Shown here one piece after another: positions 45,401 to 63,340 of a DNA stretch of 64,000 bases. The stretch spans positions 21,732,646 through 21,796,645 of the forward strand of contig NC_088311.1 of the NCBI RefSeq assembly GCF_910592395.1, given 5' to 3'. Each line of letters opens with the position of its first letter. The first letter of the stretch is position 1. The notes under the pieces were generated by a model. It was given only the letters and a program-made list of their open reading frames with translations, ran no database searches and was not told the origin of the DNA. The DNA comes from Lineus longissimus (taxonomy: Eukaryota; Nemertea; Pilidiophora; Heteronemertea; Lineidae). Both the position numbers and the translations under genes were made by a program.

Positions 45401-47327
45401 ACTCACAGACATAACTTGCCAGTAAGTGTCCAAATTAAAATTTCAAATCTATTGAATATACAGGTTTCGGGCACCTGTAACCTGATTTGTTGTTTTCAGA
45501 GTGAACTGAGTTTTACACTGTTTTAAATTTACCGTATGATTTTTTGGCAAGATTTATTTTCACGCCTCTCAGTTTCTCGCAAAACCGTGGAAAAGAATAC
45601 CCACAAAAACCTGACAGTTTACAGTACTTTATTTGGATGTCGAAAGCTAATCCCTGTAATTCTACCTTGCAGATACATCGGTCAAAACAGAAACATCCAA
45701 GTGTTGAACTTGTCCTCATGTCAGAATCTCACAACTGAAGGTCTGTCAGAAATCACCTCAAACTGTGTTTGGTAAGAAATTATGCATGTATCACATGTTC
45801 ATCATGCACGCAAGCATAAATCAGTTATCGAAAATGATTAAGTTGTGAAAGATCACTACTTTGGTGATGTGCGACTTTGGTACTTTATTAGTTCAAATTG
45901 CCTTTTGTGCTGTGCTCCATTTACCTCTGGAGTGATCAGCTAAAGTGGAGCTCATCAAAAGGACACCAACAAAGCTTGGGTACTGCTTTAAATTTCCAAT
46001 TGTTTCAGAACTGATTGTCAACATTCCAAATTGTCTGTCTTTCAGTTTGGAGTCGCTGAACCTTGCGTGGACGTATTTAGATCGAGAGACTGTCGTGTAC
46101 CTTGTGTTATGTCTGCCCAGCGGACTCCTGAAACTGAACCTTAGTGGAACAAGGGAGACACTCACTGACGAAGGTAATAAAAACAAGTCGGAGCTCAATT
46201 AGTCGTGCTGGCTATGATGCCATTTCAAAACGCTGTGTGCCATTTCAGACGGTAAAGCTTCTCTATAACAGACACCCTTGGGACTGACAAGTACTGTCCG
46301 TATTTAGAAGGTGTCCGATTAGAGAGGTCAAAATGAATGGCAACAGCCAATTTTGGACCAAAACTAGTGTCCTTAATAGAGAGATGGCCATATAAGAGAG
46401 GTTACGCGCTGAAGTGTCAAAATCCATATTGCCAAAAGTTTGTTGTTATTACTAAGCATGAGGGACTTCCATCCTTAGATAGAAATGTTCATGTACTTAT
46501 AGATCTTCTATTAGGTCAGACGTCATTGTATAGATTTACATTTCCAGATGTGGGAAATCTAATCCGTACCTGCCCTCACTTGAAGGAGTTGGATCTTAGC
46601 GATGCTCTCTTGTTGACGCCGGCCATCTTACACGACATTGTCGCCAACTTGAAGGGATTAGAGCACATTGCCCTTAGCAGATGTTATCGGATACCGGCCT
46701 CTCATTTACTGTTAGTTAACTAGCTGATAAAAAATGGCTCTTTCTGGCACTCAGTAATGTTACTTCGTAGAAGCAATTTTTTTCTGAAGGATTAACTACT
46801 TGCCTATATGTGATCTGGTTGACTACAGCTTTCTCTAGTGTCCTAACAGTGATTGGAAGGTCATGGGTTCAAGACTCGGCCAGTGCTACTTGGTACTTTC
46901 TAGTGACCTGAAATGGCTGAGTGTAGCGCAAGCATAGTATGTGCACTCTTTGGTTCCTGCAGAAAAGTTTCTGAGTTTGGCGGGGGAATAATTGTAAAGC
47001 TTTGAGATGGTACATGCAGAGTACAAAGCACTATATATGAACTTGCATAAATTTTAGAATTTTTGTAAAATGGTAAAAATTTCCTCGATCATGATACAAT
47101 TGATGATTGTTTTGCATTGTTTTCCTTTCAGTGCCTTGTCCTCCATGGTCTCGCTGATGGCACTGGATCTGTTCGGAACAACGATAGACGGTGCGTTAGA
47201 AGTGATACAAGATGCCCTGCCGAATGTCGAAATCAATAAATTCCCTTTTTCAAACATTGCAAGGCCGACAACAGGAATACGGCGGACAAGTATATGGGGT
47301 TTGCGGGTCAGAGACAGTGTTTTATAA
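42429..47327 (+). CDS. SKP2: S-phase kinase-associated protein 2 (F-box and leucine-rich repeat)
   Basis: Substrate receptor of the SCF ubiquitin ligase; the known family targets p27 and other cell-cycle inhibitors. Exons: 42429-42508 (tentative), 43180-43375, 43579-43726, 43953-44061, 44430-44544, 44970-45016, 45287-45421, 45673-45771, 46046-46173, 46548-46710 and 47132-47327. This totals 471 residues (human about 424). The N-terminal region keeps the family words TS..L..MGMS and DSENIP. The F-box (about 146-178) reads LPDEVILAIFRWL...CVCKRWYRLG and is followed by DESFW. About seven LRRs follow (LQYLDLSMAVIKPEGLEEI, IQVLNLSSCQNLTTEGL, LESLNLAW, LLKLNLSGT, LKELDLSDALLLTP, LEHIALSRCYRIP). The C-terminal tail IARPTTG...IWGLRVR matches the vertebrate IARPT...IWGIK tail. 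The first exon and start (ATGs at 42429, 42456, 42468 and 42480, all in frame) are uncertain because its donor (AAAGTAATA) is weak. The rest is firm. Confidence 0.95.
46838..47056 (+). mobile_element. Diverged tRNA-derived SINE
   Basis: Shares GGGTTCAAGACTCGGCCAGTG (B box), TACTTTC and GAGTGTAGCGCA, and the 3' words of the copy at 25.41 kb. The A box is eroded. It lies in the last intron of SKP2. Confidence 0.75.
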
Positions 47328-47594
47328 ATGAAATGGAGATGTACATTCATCTATCTGGGAATATTGATGCAGAGTGGGTTAAGTTAAACTTGTTGTTACA
47401 ACAAGTTTACTGAATTGATCCTAAATTTTATGCAATAGTTTGATTACCTGTATTTACTATCCCTGCTTCAGCTGAGATCTGTAAATTTGCAATCATGTGT
47501 TGGTTCAGAAAAAGCCTCGGTCACAACAGCTAAAACCAGTTTTGCCGAAGGAATTTATCATTGCTTTCTCAAAAATAACAAGAACTACCATATA

Positions 47595-47600
47595 AATAAA
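47595..47600 (+). terminator. Polyadenylation signal of SKP2
   Basis: AATAAA 268 bp after the SKP2 stop, in CATATAAATAAAAATTAAAA. The minisatellite starts about 60 bp further on. Confidence 0.6.
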
Positions 47601-47659
47601 AATTAAAACTTTATTGAAATACATGTACATGTATTATCTTTGACTATGAGATCAATAGA

Positions 47660-49790
47660 GCTCCGAGGCTAACCTGTAGCAGGTTCTGAAAGACTGGGAC
47701 TACTGCTACACCAGTGACAGATTATGACCAACCAAAAGTTCTGAAAGATGGACTATTCCTCCTGGTACACCAGTGACAGGTTGTGAAAGACAAGGGACTA
47801 TTCCTCCCTCTACACCAGCACCAAGTTGGGAAAGACAGGACAACTCCTGCGAAAGGTTGTGGAAGACCATGGACTTTTCCATCTGCTACACCAGTAAAAA
47901 GTTCTGAAAGACGGGACTATTCCTCCTGCTACACCAGCCACAAGAATAGGGGACTTTTCCTCCAATAATAATATTGGAAGACGGGGGACTATTCCTCCTG
48001 CTACACCAGCAACAAGCTGTGAAAGACGGGGGACTATTCCTCCTGCTACACCAGCCACTAGCTATGAAAGACCGGGAACTATTCCTCCTGCTACACCAGC
48101 CACTAGCTATGAAAGACCGGGGACTATTTCTCCTGCTACACCAGCCACTAGCTATGAAAGACCGGGGACTATTCCTCCTGCTACACCAGCCACTAGCTAT
48201 GAAAGACAGGGGACTATTCCTCCTGCTACACCAGCCACTAGCTATGAAAGACAGGGGACTATTCCTCCTGCTACACCAGCCACGAGCTATGAAAGACAGG
48301 GGACTATTCCTCCTGCTACACCAGCCACTAGCTATGAAAGACAGGGGACTACTCCTCCTGCTACACCAGCCACTAGCTGTGTAGACGAGTCACAAGCTAT
48401 GAGCGATAGGGGATCTTTCCTCCTGTTGCACCAATTAATGTTGCAAAATATGGCTCTATTCCTCCTGCTACACCAGCAACAAGCTGTGAAAGACAGGGGA
48501 CTATTCCTCCTGCTACACCAGCCCCTAGCTATGAAAGACAGGGGACTACTCCTGCTACACCAGCCACTGGCTATGAAAGACAGGGGACTACTCCTCCTGC
48601 TTCACCAGCAACAAGCCGTGAAGACGAGTCACAAGCTATGAGCGATGGGGGATCTTTCCTCCTGTTGCACCAATTAATGTTGCAAAAGATGGCTCTATTC
48701 CTCCTGCTACACCAGCAACAAGCTGTGAAAGACAGGGGACTATTCCTCCTGCTACACCAACCACTAGCTATGAAAGACAGGGGACTACTCCTGCTACACC
48801 AGCCACTAGCTATGAAAGACAGGGGACTACTCCTGCTACACCAGCCACTGGCTATGAAAGACAGGGGACTACTTCTCCTGCTACACCAGCAACAAGCTGT
48901 GAAAGACAGGGGACTATTCCTCCTGCTACACCAGCCACTAGCTATGAAAGACAGGGGACTATTCCTCCTGCTACACCAGCCACTAGCTATGAAAGACAGG
49001 GGACTACTTCTCCTGCTACACCAGCAACAAGCTGTGAAAGACAGGGGACTATTCCTCCTGCTACACCAGCCACTAGCTATGAAAGACAGGGGACTACTCC
49101 TGCTACACCAGCCACTAGCTATGAAAGACAGGGGACTACTTCTCCTGCTACACCAGCCACTAGCTATGAAAGACAGGGGACTTCTCCTGCTACACCAGCC
49201 ACTGGCTATGAAAGACAGGGGACTACTCATCCTGCAACACCAGCAACAAGCCGTGAAGACGAGTCACAAGCTATGAGCGATGGGGGATCTTTCCTCCTGT
49301 TGCACCAATTAATGTTGCAAAATATGGCTCTATTAATTCCTCCTGCTGCACCAGCAACAAGCTGTGAAAGACAGGGGACTATTCCTCCTGCTACACCCGC
49401 CTCAGTTGGGAAAGACAGGGGACTACTCCTACTGTCCCTTCATTCAGCTAGCTAAAGACATTATACTATTCCAACTGCTGCACCAGCCATCAGTTGTGAA
49501 AGACAGGACCTTTCCTCCTCCTAGACCAGCGACGAATTGTGAAAAAAATGGCTACGACACCAGCACAGCAAGCTCCTGGAACACCAGCGAAACGTTGTTG
49601 AGACATGGAGAATTCCTCCTTCTACACCAGCCATTAGTTATAAAAGACGAGGGACTATCCCTCCTGCTACACTAGCGAAAGGTTGTGAAAGACAGAAAGT
49701 ACCTCTCCTCCAGAACCGCAAGATTTAAAGGACATGAAACTATTCATCCTGCTACATCAGCCATAGGTGGTGTGAAAGGGGGACATGGAA
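47660..49790 (+). repeat. Minisatellite arm 1, ~45-bp units in plus orientation
   Basis: Roughly 45 tandem units. Typical words are GAAAGACAGGGGACTATTC, CTCCTGCTACACCAGC and CACTAGCTAT. Units near 48.0-49.3 kb are almost identical, while the flanks are degenerate. A variant segment beginning GACGAGTCACAAGCTATGAG and containing ACCAATTAATGTTGCAAA recurs at 48,384, 48,623 and 49,258, giving a higher-order structure. Because the unit is a multiple of three, several frames stay open, giving apparent proteins up to about 219 residues (repeats such as RGLFLLLHQPLAMKD). I regard these as by-products: the opposite strand is equally open and there is no start, splice or domain support. Confidence 0.92.
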
Positions 49791-49988
49791 TGTAACCGTA
49801 GGAAGAATGTCTTCGACTGTAGAAGCTAACCCATTTCATTAGCAATCTGGACTAAAGACCGTTCGTTGGACGGGACACAAAGCTTTCGCCTTTGAAGATG
49901 TCACATTTCATCTGACAAATACTAGGTTACAGGTGCCCGAAACCTGTGTATTCAATAGATTTGAAATTTTAATTTGGATAATTACTGG
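49791..49988. other. Axis between the two minisatellite arms, with an inverted copy of SKP2 intron sequence
   Basis: About 200 bp that is not minisatellite. Its right part, 49,925-49,988, is the reverse complement of 45,419-45,482, the last bases of SKP2 exon 7 and the start of its intron, with 61 of 64 positions identical. The exon donor GTAAGT is GTAATT in this copy. Confidence 0.8.
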
Positions 49989-51985
49989 CTTACAACCTGT
50001 GACTCTGACTTTCACAACTCGTAGCTGGTGTAGCAGAAGGAATAGTCTTTGTCTTTTACAACGTTTCGAGGTGTAGCAGGAGGAATAGTCCCTGCCTTTC
50101 AAAACGTATGGCCTTTGCAGCAGGAGAAACGTCCACTGTCCCTTACAACTTGTGACCGTCTTTCAAAGCTTGTGGCTGGTATAGCAAGGGAAATAGCACA
50201 CTGTCTTCCACGACAAATGACCGGTGAAGTGTACCAGGTTGAATAACCCCCTGTCTCTCACAACCTCTGACTGCCTTTGACAGCTTGCGGCTCGTGTGGC
50301 AGGATAATAGCCTTGTCTTTCATAACTTTTCGCAGGTGTAGCAGGAGTGATTGTCCCTCTCTATCACAACTTATGGCTGGTGAAGGAAGAGAAATAGCCC
50401 CTTGTCTTTCAAAGCTTATGGTTGGTGTAGCTGAAGACTAGTCCCCTGTCTCTCACAATCTCTGTCTTTCTTTGACAGCTAGCGGCTGGTGTAGCCGGAG
50501 AACAGTCCTTGTATTTTTCAACCTATGGCTGGTGTAGCAGGAGTGGTTGTCCCTGTCTATCACAACTTATAGCTGGTGTAGCAGGACGAACAGTCTCGTG
50601 TTTCTCTCAACCTGTGACTCTGTCTTTCACAGATTGTGACTGGTGTAGGAGGAGGAATGACAGTCCACTGTCTTTCACAATGTAAGGCTGGTGTAGCAGG
50701 AGGAATAGTCCTCTGTCTCTCACAACCTGTCTTTTACAGGTCGGTCGTGGACGGTGTAGGAGGAGGAGGAATAGTCATTTTCGTGCACGGCTTGTGCCTG
50801 ATGTAACAGGAGGAATAGTCCCTGTCTTTCACCATTTGTGGATGGTGTAACAGGACGAAAAGTCCCTACATTTCACAGCCTATGGATGGTGTAGTAGGAG
50901 GAATAGTCCCCTGTCTCTCTTATCAAAGACGTATGTCAGATGTTCTAATAGGTCTAACCACATATGATGGATTCCTGTCTTTCACAACCTTTCCCCAGTG
51001 ATGAGCAGTCGGAATTCCCTGACTTTCACAACTTAATGCTGGTGTCGGAGGTATAGTCCTTGTCGCTGACAACTTTTCTCTGGTAAAGAGGGAGGTTCAG
51101 TTTCATGTCTTTCACAACCTATGACTGGTGTAACAGGTGAAACATTTCCTTCTCTTTTACAACTTTCTTAACAACCCGTGGCTGGTGTAACAGTAGGACC
51201 AGTCCCTGCCTTTAACAAACTATTGCTGGTGTAGCAAGGTCACTGTCAATAGTCCTTGTCTTTCACAACTTGTGCCTGGTGCAGCAGGAGAAAGAAAGAG
51301 TCACTGCCTTCCTCATTGTGACTCTGCCTTTCACAATATCTTGCTGGTTTACCAGGAGGAACAGTCCCTGAATTTCACAACCTTTCGCTGGTGTAGCAGG
51401 AGGAATAGTCCACCGCTTTTCACACCCCTTCGCTGGTGTAGCAGGAGGAATGGTCCCTGCGTTTCTCAACTTATGGTCGGTGTAACAGGCGGAATAGTCC
51501 CGGACTTTCAAAACCTTTCGCTGGTGTAGCGGGAGGAATAGTCCACCGTCTTTCACAACCTTTCGCTGGTGTAACAGGAGGAATAGTCCCTGCGTTTCTG
51601 AACTTATGGTCGGTGTAACAGGAGGAATGATCCCTGCGTTTCTAAACTTATGGCCGGTGTAACAGGAGGAATGGTCCCTGCGTTTCTAAACTTATGGCCG
51701 GTTTAACAGGAGGAATGGTCCCTGCGTTTCTCAGCTTATTGTCGGTGTAACAGGAGGAATGGTCCTTGCGTGTCTTAACTGATGGCCGGTGTAACAGGAG
51801 GAATGGTCCCTGCGTTTCTCAACTTATGGCCGGTGTAACAGGAGGAATAGTCCCGGCGTTTCTTAACTTATGGCTGGTGTAACAGGAGGAATGGTCCTGC
51901 GTTTCTAAACTTATGGTCGGTGTAGCAGGAGGAATGGTCCCTGCGTTTCTAAACTTATGGCCGGTGCAGCAGGAGGAATATTTAA
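49989..51985 (-). repeat. Minisatellite arm 2, same family in minus orientation
   Basis: Units now read GGTGTAGCAGGAGGAATAGT and CCTGTCTTTCACAACC, the reverse complement of arm 1. About 40-45 copies are present, more diverged than arm 1. The units nearest KRI1 (51.4-51.98 kb) form a homogeneous subgroup with GGAATGGTCCCTGCGTTTCT and AACTTATGGCCGGTGTAAC. The array ends about 0.5 kb beyond the KRI1 stop. Confidence 0.92.
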
Positions 51986-52173
51986 ACAGCTTGAGACTCG
52001 GTCCAACATGTATGCCATCCTCCCATAGCAAGCCGATCGTCTCAAACACGTTGTGTGTTCAGGAAGTGACCGAAAGGCTTGTTAAGGGAGGAGGCTGCTT
52101 GAGGTTTTTTTTTAAAAACTTTTGTTTAATCAATGCAATGAACTAACATGAAAAATAGAAGTCCATTTTCAAA

Positions 52174-52449
52174 TTAAAATATGTAATCTAAGAATACGTA
52201 CGTATGTACATATACAATGTGTGTGCATGTGATTACAATGCACATGCATGTCGATTTCTTACAATGTGTACACTTTTCTTTTCTGTGCATGCTCTTATGA
52301 AAATTTAACAGTTTACTGTTCGTTATTCCTGGAACATCAACCATGGGTTTGGGCAACAACTGAAGAGCCTCTATCAACTTCAGATGTTTTTGAGTAGCTG
52401 AAACAATGGCTGAAACGCATGGTTTTTTAGCAGCTTTTGCCATTTTCAA
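52174..52449 (-). CDS. Unrecognised small open frame just downstream of KRI1
   Basis: A 91-codon frame in the same orientation as KRI1 starts 48 bp after its stop. It begins MKMAKAAKKPCVSAIVSATQ, continues with KLIEALQLLPKPMVDVPG, and has a cysteine cluster CTHCKKSTCMC before a less convincing hydrophobic end. A GTAAGA donor inside the cluster could truncate it. No family recognised. It is probably KRI1 3' UTR, but the first 60 residues have a protein-like composition. Confidence 0.25.
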   Translation of the reverse strand: MKMAKAAKKPCVSAIVSATQKHLKLIEALQLLPKPMVDVPGITNSKLLNFHKSMHRKEKCTHCKKSTCMCIVITCTHIVYVHTYVFLDYIF

Positions 52450-52497
52450 TAAGGGTAACTGTTCATCCCACTGCCATCATCAATACAGCTAACACTG

Positions 52498-59263
<6,766 letters not shown>

Positions 59264-60300
59264 GCTTTTTTGTCGTTTTATATAAACTCTTCCGCTGACT
59301 CCATGCTAGCCGTGGAAAGACTCCGCATCAATGTCACATCCATGATCTCGGGACCCAGTTTCTTAGTAACCCGATAGGATAAGGATGAACAGGTCAAATT
59401 GCATTTCAAAGAGATCGGACAACTCAATTCGTCAAGGATGAAAGGACACCAATATTTTGTCACAATCACCAATGCAGGACAGGAATCTAGCCCAGTTGCT
59501 GCACTCCCATTTTCGAATCCATTTCGGGAAAGGGTCCATGAGCCGATGATCGTTGATAAACCATGCCCAGTGGTTTGAAGATTCTATGTTTAACACTAGA
59601 GGGCAGGAATGTCGATGTTGCTTGCAAATTTGGAAAGCGAGGCCTGTGTCCGAAGTTGATAGCAACCTGACTTCATTTGGCCATTTTAATCCATAGTTCA
59701 TTTGAAACAGGAGATACTGGCATTTTGAAGAAATACTCCACTTGTCGGAACAATGAATGAGGTTTGTTTTTCAATATGAAAAGTTTATTTACAATCATGT
59801 TTAATCTTAGTTACATATCCGTTTTCGTCATTCAAAGCATATTACGACAGAAATATATAATTATCACTTTTTTTACATTTTGTGAACATGATAATTGTAA
59901 TATGTGACCACAGGCAAATCAGGATGGAGATCAATGGATTACTCTAGACCAGGAAACGTTCTCGACTTTACTTACGATTTGCAAGGCAGACCTGATGGTA
60001 CCCTCACCAAAGTGTTGATACAGTTGAGCTGAATTGAGTAAAACCATTTGGCAGCTAACCCAGAATAGAGTCGCGCTCAAAAAAGATTTCTACTGCAAAA
60101 TGTAAATGTGTCAATTCCCTGACTTTTAGCATTGCAAACGTTTTAAGTTTCTAGTAGTACAAGCCCAAACCCGGATATCATAATTTCACTTTTCTGTCTT
60201 AGTCCTTCCCCATAACGACTGTTTCCCTGATATGCCTGTGGGTACTTCTGGTATATTGAACTCTATGTGTGTTAAATAGGATACATAATTCCTAAATGAA
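59264..60300. other. KRI1 upstream region, no gene recognised
   Basis: Contains the KRI1 5' flank. Two minus-strand open frames (59,278-59,472 and 59,432-59,701, 64 and 89 codons) have no recognisable domain and no clear splice partners. The rest is AT-rich with nothing I can name. Confidence 0.5.
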
Positions 60301-60301
60301 A

Positions 60302-61342
60302 TGGCCAGGGCCATTGTGCTCACCTCATGGAGGAAAGATGGATAAAGAGCATGGTATTGTGTCATGTAGTGTTAGGTTTGATGTAGGTCCAAGCAATTAC
60401 AATTTCCCCAAAATGGCCAATTTACAGTACATTCGACCTCTGTGACCTTGAAAAGTAGGTCAAATCAAAGAAGACCCGGGTGACACATTGAATGGTTGTT
60501 AGAATTAGATGTACCTATGATATAAAATTGGTGCCGATCGGGCAAGTCATTACTAGGAATAATGGTATTTTGAAGAATTTAGGATTTGGCCCCCTCCCTG
60601 GAGGCCAAACGGCAAATCAGATTGCACCAAACTTCGGTACCTGAGATCACCTGACCAAGGGGTACATGTGTACTTAATTTGTGATCAATAGTCATTGCAG
60701 TAAAGAAACGTGCCATAGTTACGGCCTGACGGCGAATTTACGCCATTTGACCTCTGTGACCTTGACAAGAAGGTCAAATTAAAAACCTGTGTGACATATA
60801 CTGTATGGTGGTTAGATGTACCCATGATATCAAATTGGTGGCAATCGGGCAAGAAGTTAAGGAATAATCACATTTTTAAGGTTTTTGGATTTTGCCCCCT
60901 GGTGGTCAAGTGGTGAATCATATTGGACCAAACTTCGGTCCCTGAGATCACCTTACTAAGGGGTAAATGTGTACCAAATTTGGTATCAATAGTCATTGCA
61001 GTTTAGAAACGTGCCATCGTTACATCCCAACGGCCAATTTACACCATTTGACCTCTGTGACCTTGAAAAGGAGGTCAAATCAAAAACCCGGAGGAAATAT
61101 GATGCACCTTTGCTAGAAGTACCTACCATATTTTTTTCAAAATTTCCCGACTACTATTAAGGGAGATATTGCATATTTTCACTTTTAACGTTTGGCCCCC
61201 TGGTGGCCAAATCATGAAACGAATCGGACCGAAACATGGTCTCCAAGGTGTCATTACATAAGGGTACATGTGTCCCAAGTTTCAACTCAATAGCTCTAAC
61301 AGTTACGAAACGTGCCCTGCTAACGGACGACGGACGACGACG

Positions 61343-61389
<47 letters not shown>

Positions 61390-61446
61390 ACGACGGACGC
61401 CACGGTATGGGATAAGCTCACCTCTGCTAAGAGGTGAGCTAAAAAA
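60302..61446 (+). mobile_element. Composite non-autonomous repeat with three internal copies, a GAC tract and a 3' hairpin
   Basis: Begins near TGGCCAGGGCCATTGTGCTC and ends in a perfect 10-bp stem hairpin, AGCTCACCTC / GAGGTGAGCT (61,415-61,440), followed by AAAAAAA. The word GCTCACCTC is also at the left end. Inside are three diverged repeats of about 300-315 bp, each starting near GACCTCTGTGACCTTGA (about 60,435, 60,749 and 61,050). Each contains CAAATTGGTG-like words, GGGGTA(C/A)ATGTGTAC and GAAACGTGCC. A (GACGAC)n tract precedes the hairpin. I recall similar GACG-tract, AGGTGAGCT-ended repeats from mollusc genomes, but did not check. Confidence 0.75.
61324..61395 (+). repeat. GACGAC microsatellite
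   Basis: About 70 bp of nearly pure GAC repeats with interspersed GACGG, inside the composite repeat. It encodes a spurious Asp run in one frame. Confidence 0.9.
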
Positions 61447-63340
61447 ACGACCTCAGATAAAATACAGAAAACCTTTATCATGCATGTTGGATTCATAAAG
61501 CACGGGCGATGAATTTTATAGGGCTAGTGATTGCCCTTCACCGAGCCGGTTTAATTGTTTTCACTCCTATGTTCATAAATCAGAACAGGTTATGTCGATC
61601 ATCACCAGTAATTTTGCTCTGGTGACGTAACACATTTTTTGCTCTTTCTCGCATGCACAAATTAATTAAACATCTATTCGAATCTGACTTTATTACATTC
61701 AAGCGATAGGTAAAATATTTGCTAAATTTTAAGATTCAATTTGCAGTTATCCTTGAATTGGATTGTGTACCCAGTACATTTTAAAATAGACTGACTTCAC
61801 CCTTTAATGAAGTTTATAAGACTCTGAAATTATTTTTCATCTCAATCTGAATCTTTGACCCTGAAAGTGCACGTTTAACACTAAATAAGGCAAAGTTTGC
61901 ATAAAATGCATTAGATTTAATCAATTTAAACTTCATTTAAACTTTAAACTTTAAATTAAAAGAAGAAAATCCAAATAGAAGCTCAGAAGTACAAAAGAGA
62001 CATAAAATAGGGACCGTTTTAACTAGGGGCCATTTTGACTAAATAACCCCAAGTCCTTGCATAAAAATTTATCAAACCTCTTAAATAAAACTTCGGATTT
62101 AATGCTGTAACTTCCCTTGGCATTGGACCAAGTTAAACAGTATCACTAAATTTCACTGAATTTCACTGAAGCTTGCGACAAGCAAATGGTTTACAAAGCA
62201 GAGCAAATATGTTGAGCAACCTGAACAATTCACTGCATTAAATTTCATATCAAGATCATGAGCTATGAATATCATCAAACTGATTATCACGTAATGTTGA
62301 CCAAGTTAATAAAAATGACATGGACAAACTTTCTTATAATGGGCAATAATTGGTGCCAACTTGCCAATTTTCCACCCTCCCATTGCCTCATCTTGGACGG
62401 CTCAATTGGGCCCACTAAGGACCGACTGATCATGCTTATCACGTTCATGCCATAAAGACAAGGGAGCAGCTCATCACACAAATGTTAAAGATGACTCGAG
62501 GATACTCTCATTTCCCTTTTATAAGATCAGGCACAAATAGTCAATTTTGTGTCCTCAGCATTAATAGCATACCGCTTTCAGAAACGTTTGCAGACAAAAA
62601 CACTAGTCAAGAATTCAGAGCATCCAGCTTAAAGACAATGTTTTTGGCATTCTTTTAGACATTCTTTTAGACACCATTTTATATCCATTCATCTGATAAG
62701 ATGAAACAACAGCACAACGGAAGACATCAGACATTCAGTATTCTTACAAAATGCTGAGGAAACCAAGAGAAATAAGTATAAAATTCGACGTAAAAATTTA
62801 CAAAGAATTATATGTACACAAGTATTAAAATTTAGCAAAATATTAGTTACGCATATTAGTGCAAACGATCATATTTTTCACCATATTTCCTCAATATGTA
62901 GATTCAGGTCTTTTATGTAGGCCTTCTTTCCATGCTGAAGGCCCTGCATCATCATTTCAGAAAATTTAATAAACTATTTCATCCTGTGCAACGTGCATAA
63001 GACCAAATTATGGGTTTTGATTTGATGACATCTCATTAAAAAACCTAACAGACAGATTTGTCCAAGGACAGAAAAACATACCGGTGTTCTACATTCGTAT
63101 TGTATAAATGTGGCGGATTTTAATGATTGAGAGAAGTTTTCAGCAAAGCAAGATTAAAGGCAAATCATAGCCAACATATCATATAATATATTTTCATCCA
63201 CTTTGTTACAACCGGTTGATCAAAGGCTTTTTATAAAATTTGAAAACTACAACTAATTTTCTTCATATACAAACAAACATAAATCAACTGGACACATATA
63301 CACTGTCAAGCTCCCTATGACGCAGCAGACACCCGACAGC
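61447..63340. other. AT-rich stretch, no gene recognised
   Basis: No open frame over 65 codons and no domain. Low GC, many A- and T-runs and stop codons in all frames. It may be a 3' UTR or intron of a gene outside the window. Confidence 0.5.

Noticed and set aside
46200-46546. Plus-strand frame continuing upstream of SKP2 exon 10
   Set aside because: The intron happens to stay open. The TTTCCAG acceptor at 46,547 and alignment with the LRR series place the exon start at 46,548.
48571-49276. Long frames over the minisatellite (212 and 219 codons, opposite strands) as genes
   Set aside because: The repeat period is a multiple of three, so open frames on both strands are expected. There is no domain, splice structure or start context.
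61268-61498. Frame with a poly-Asp run
   Set aside because: Produced by the GAC microsatellite inside a repeat element.
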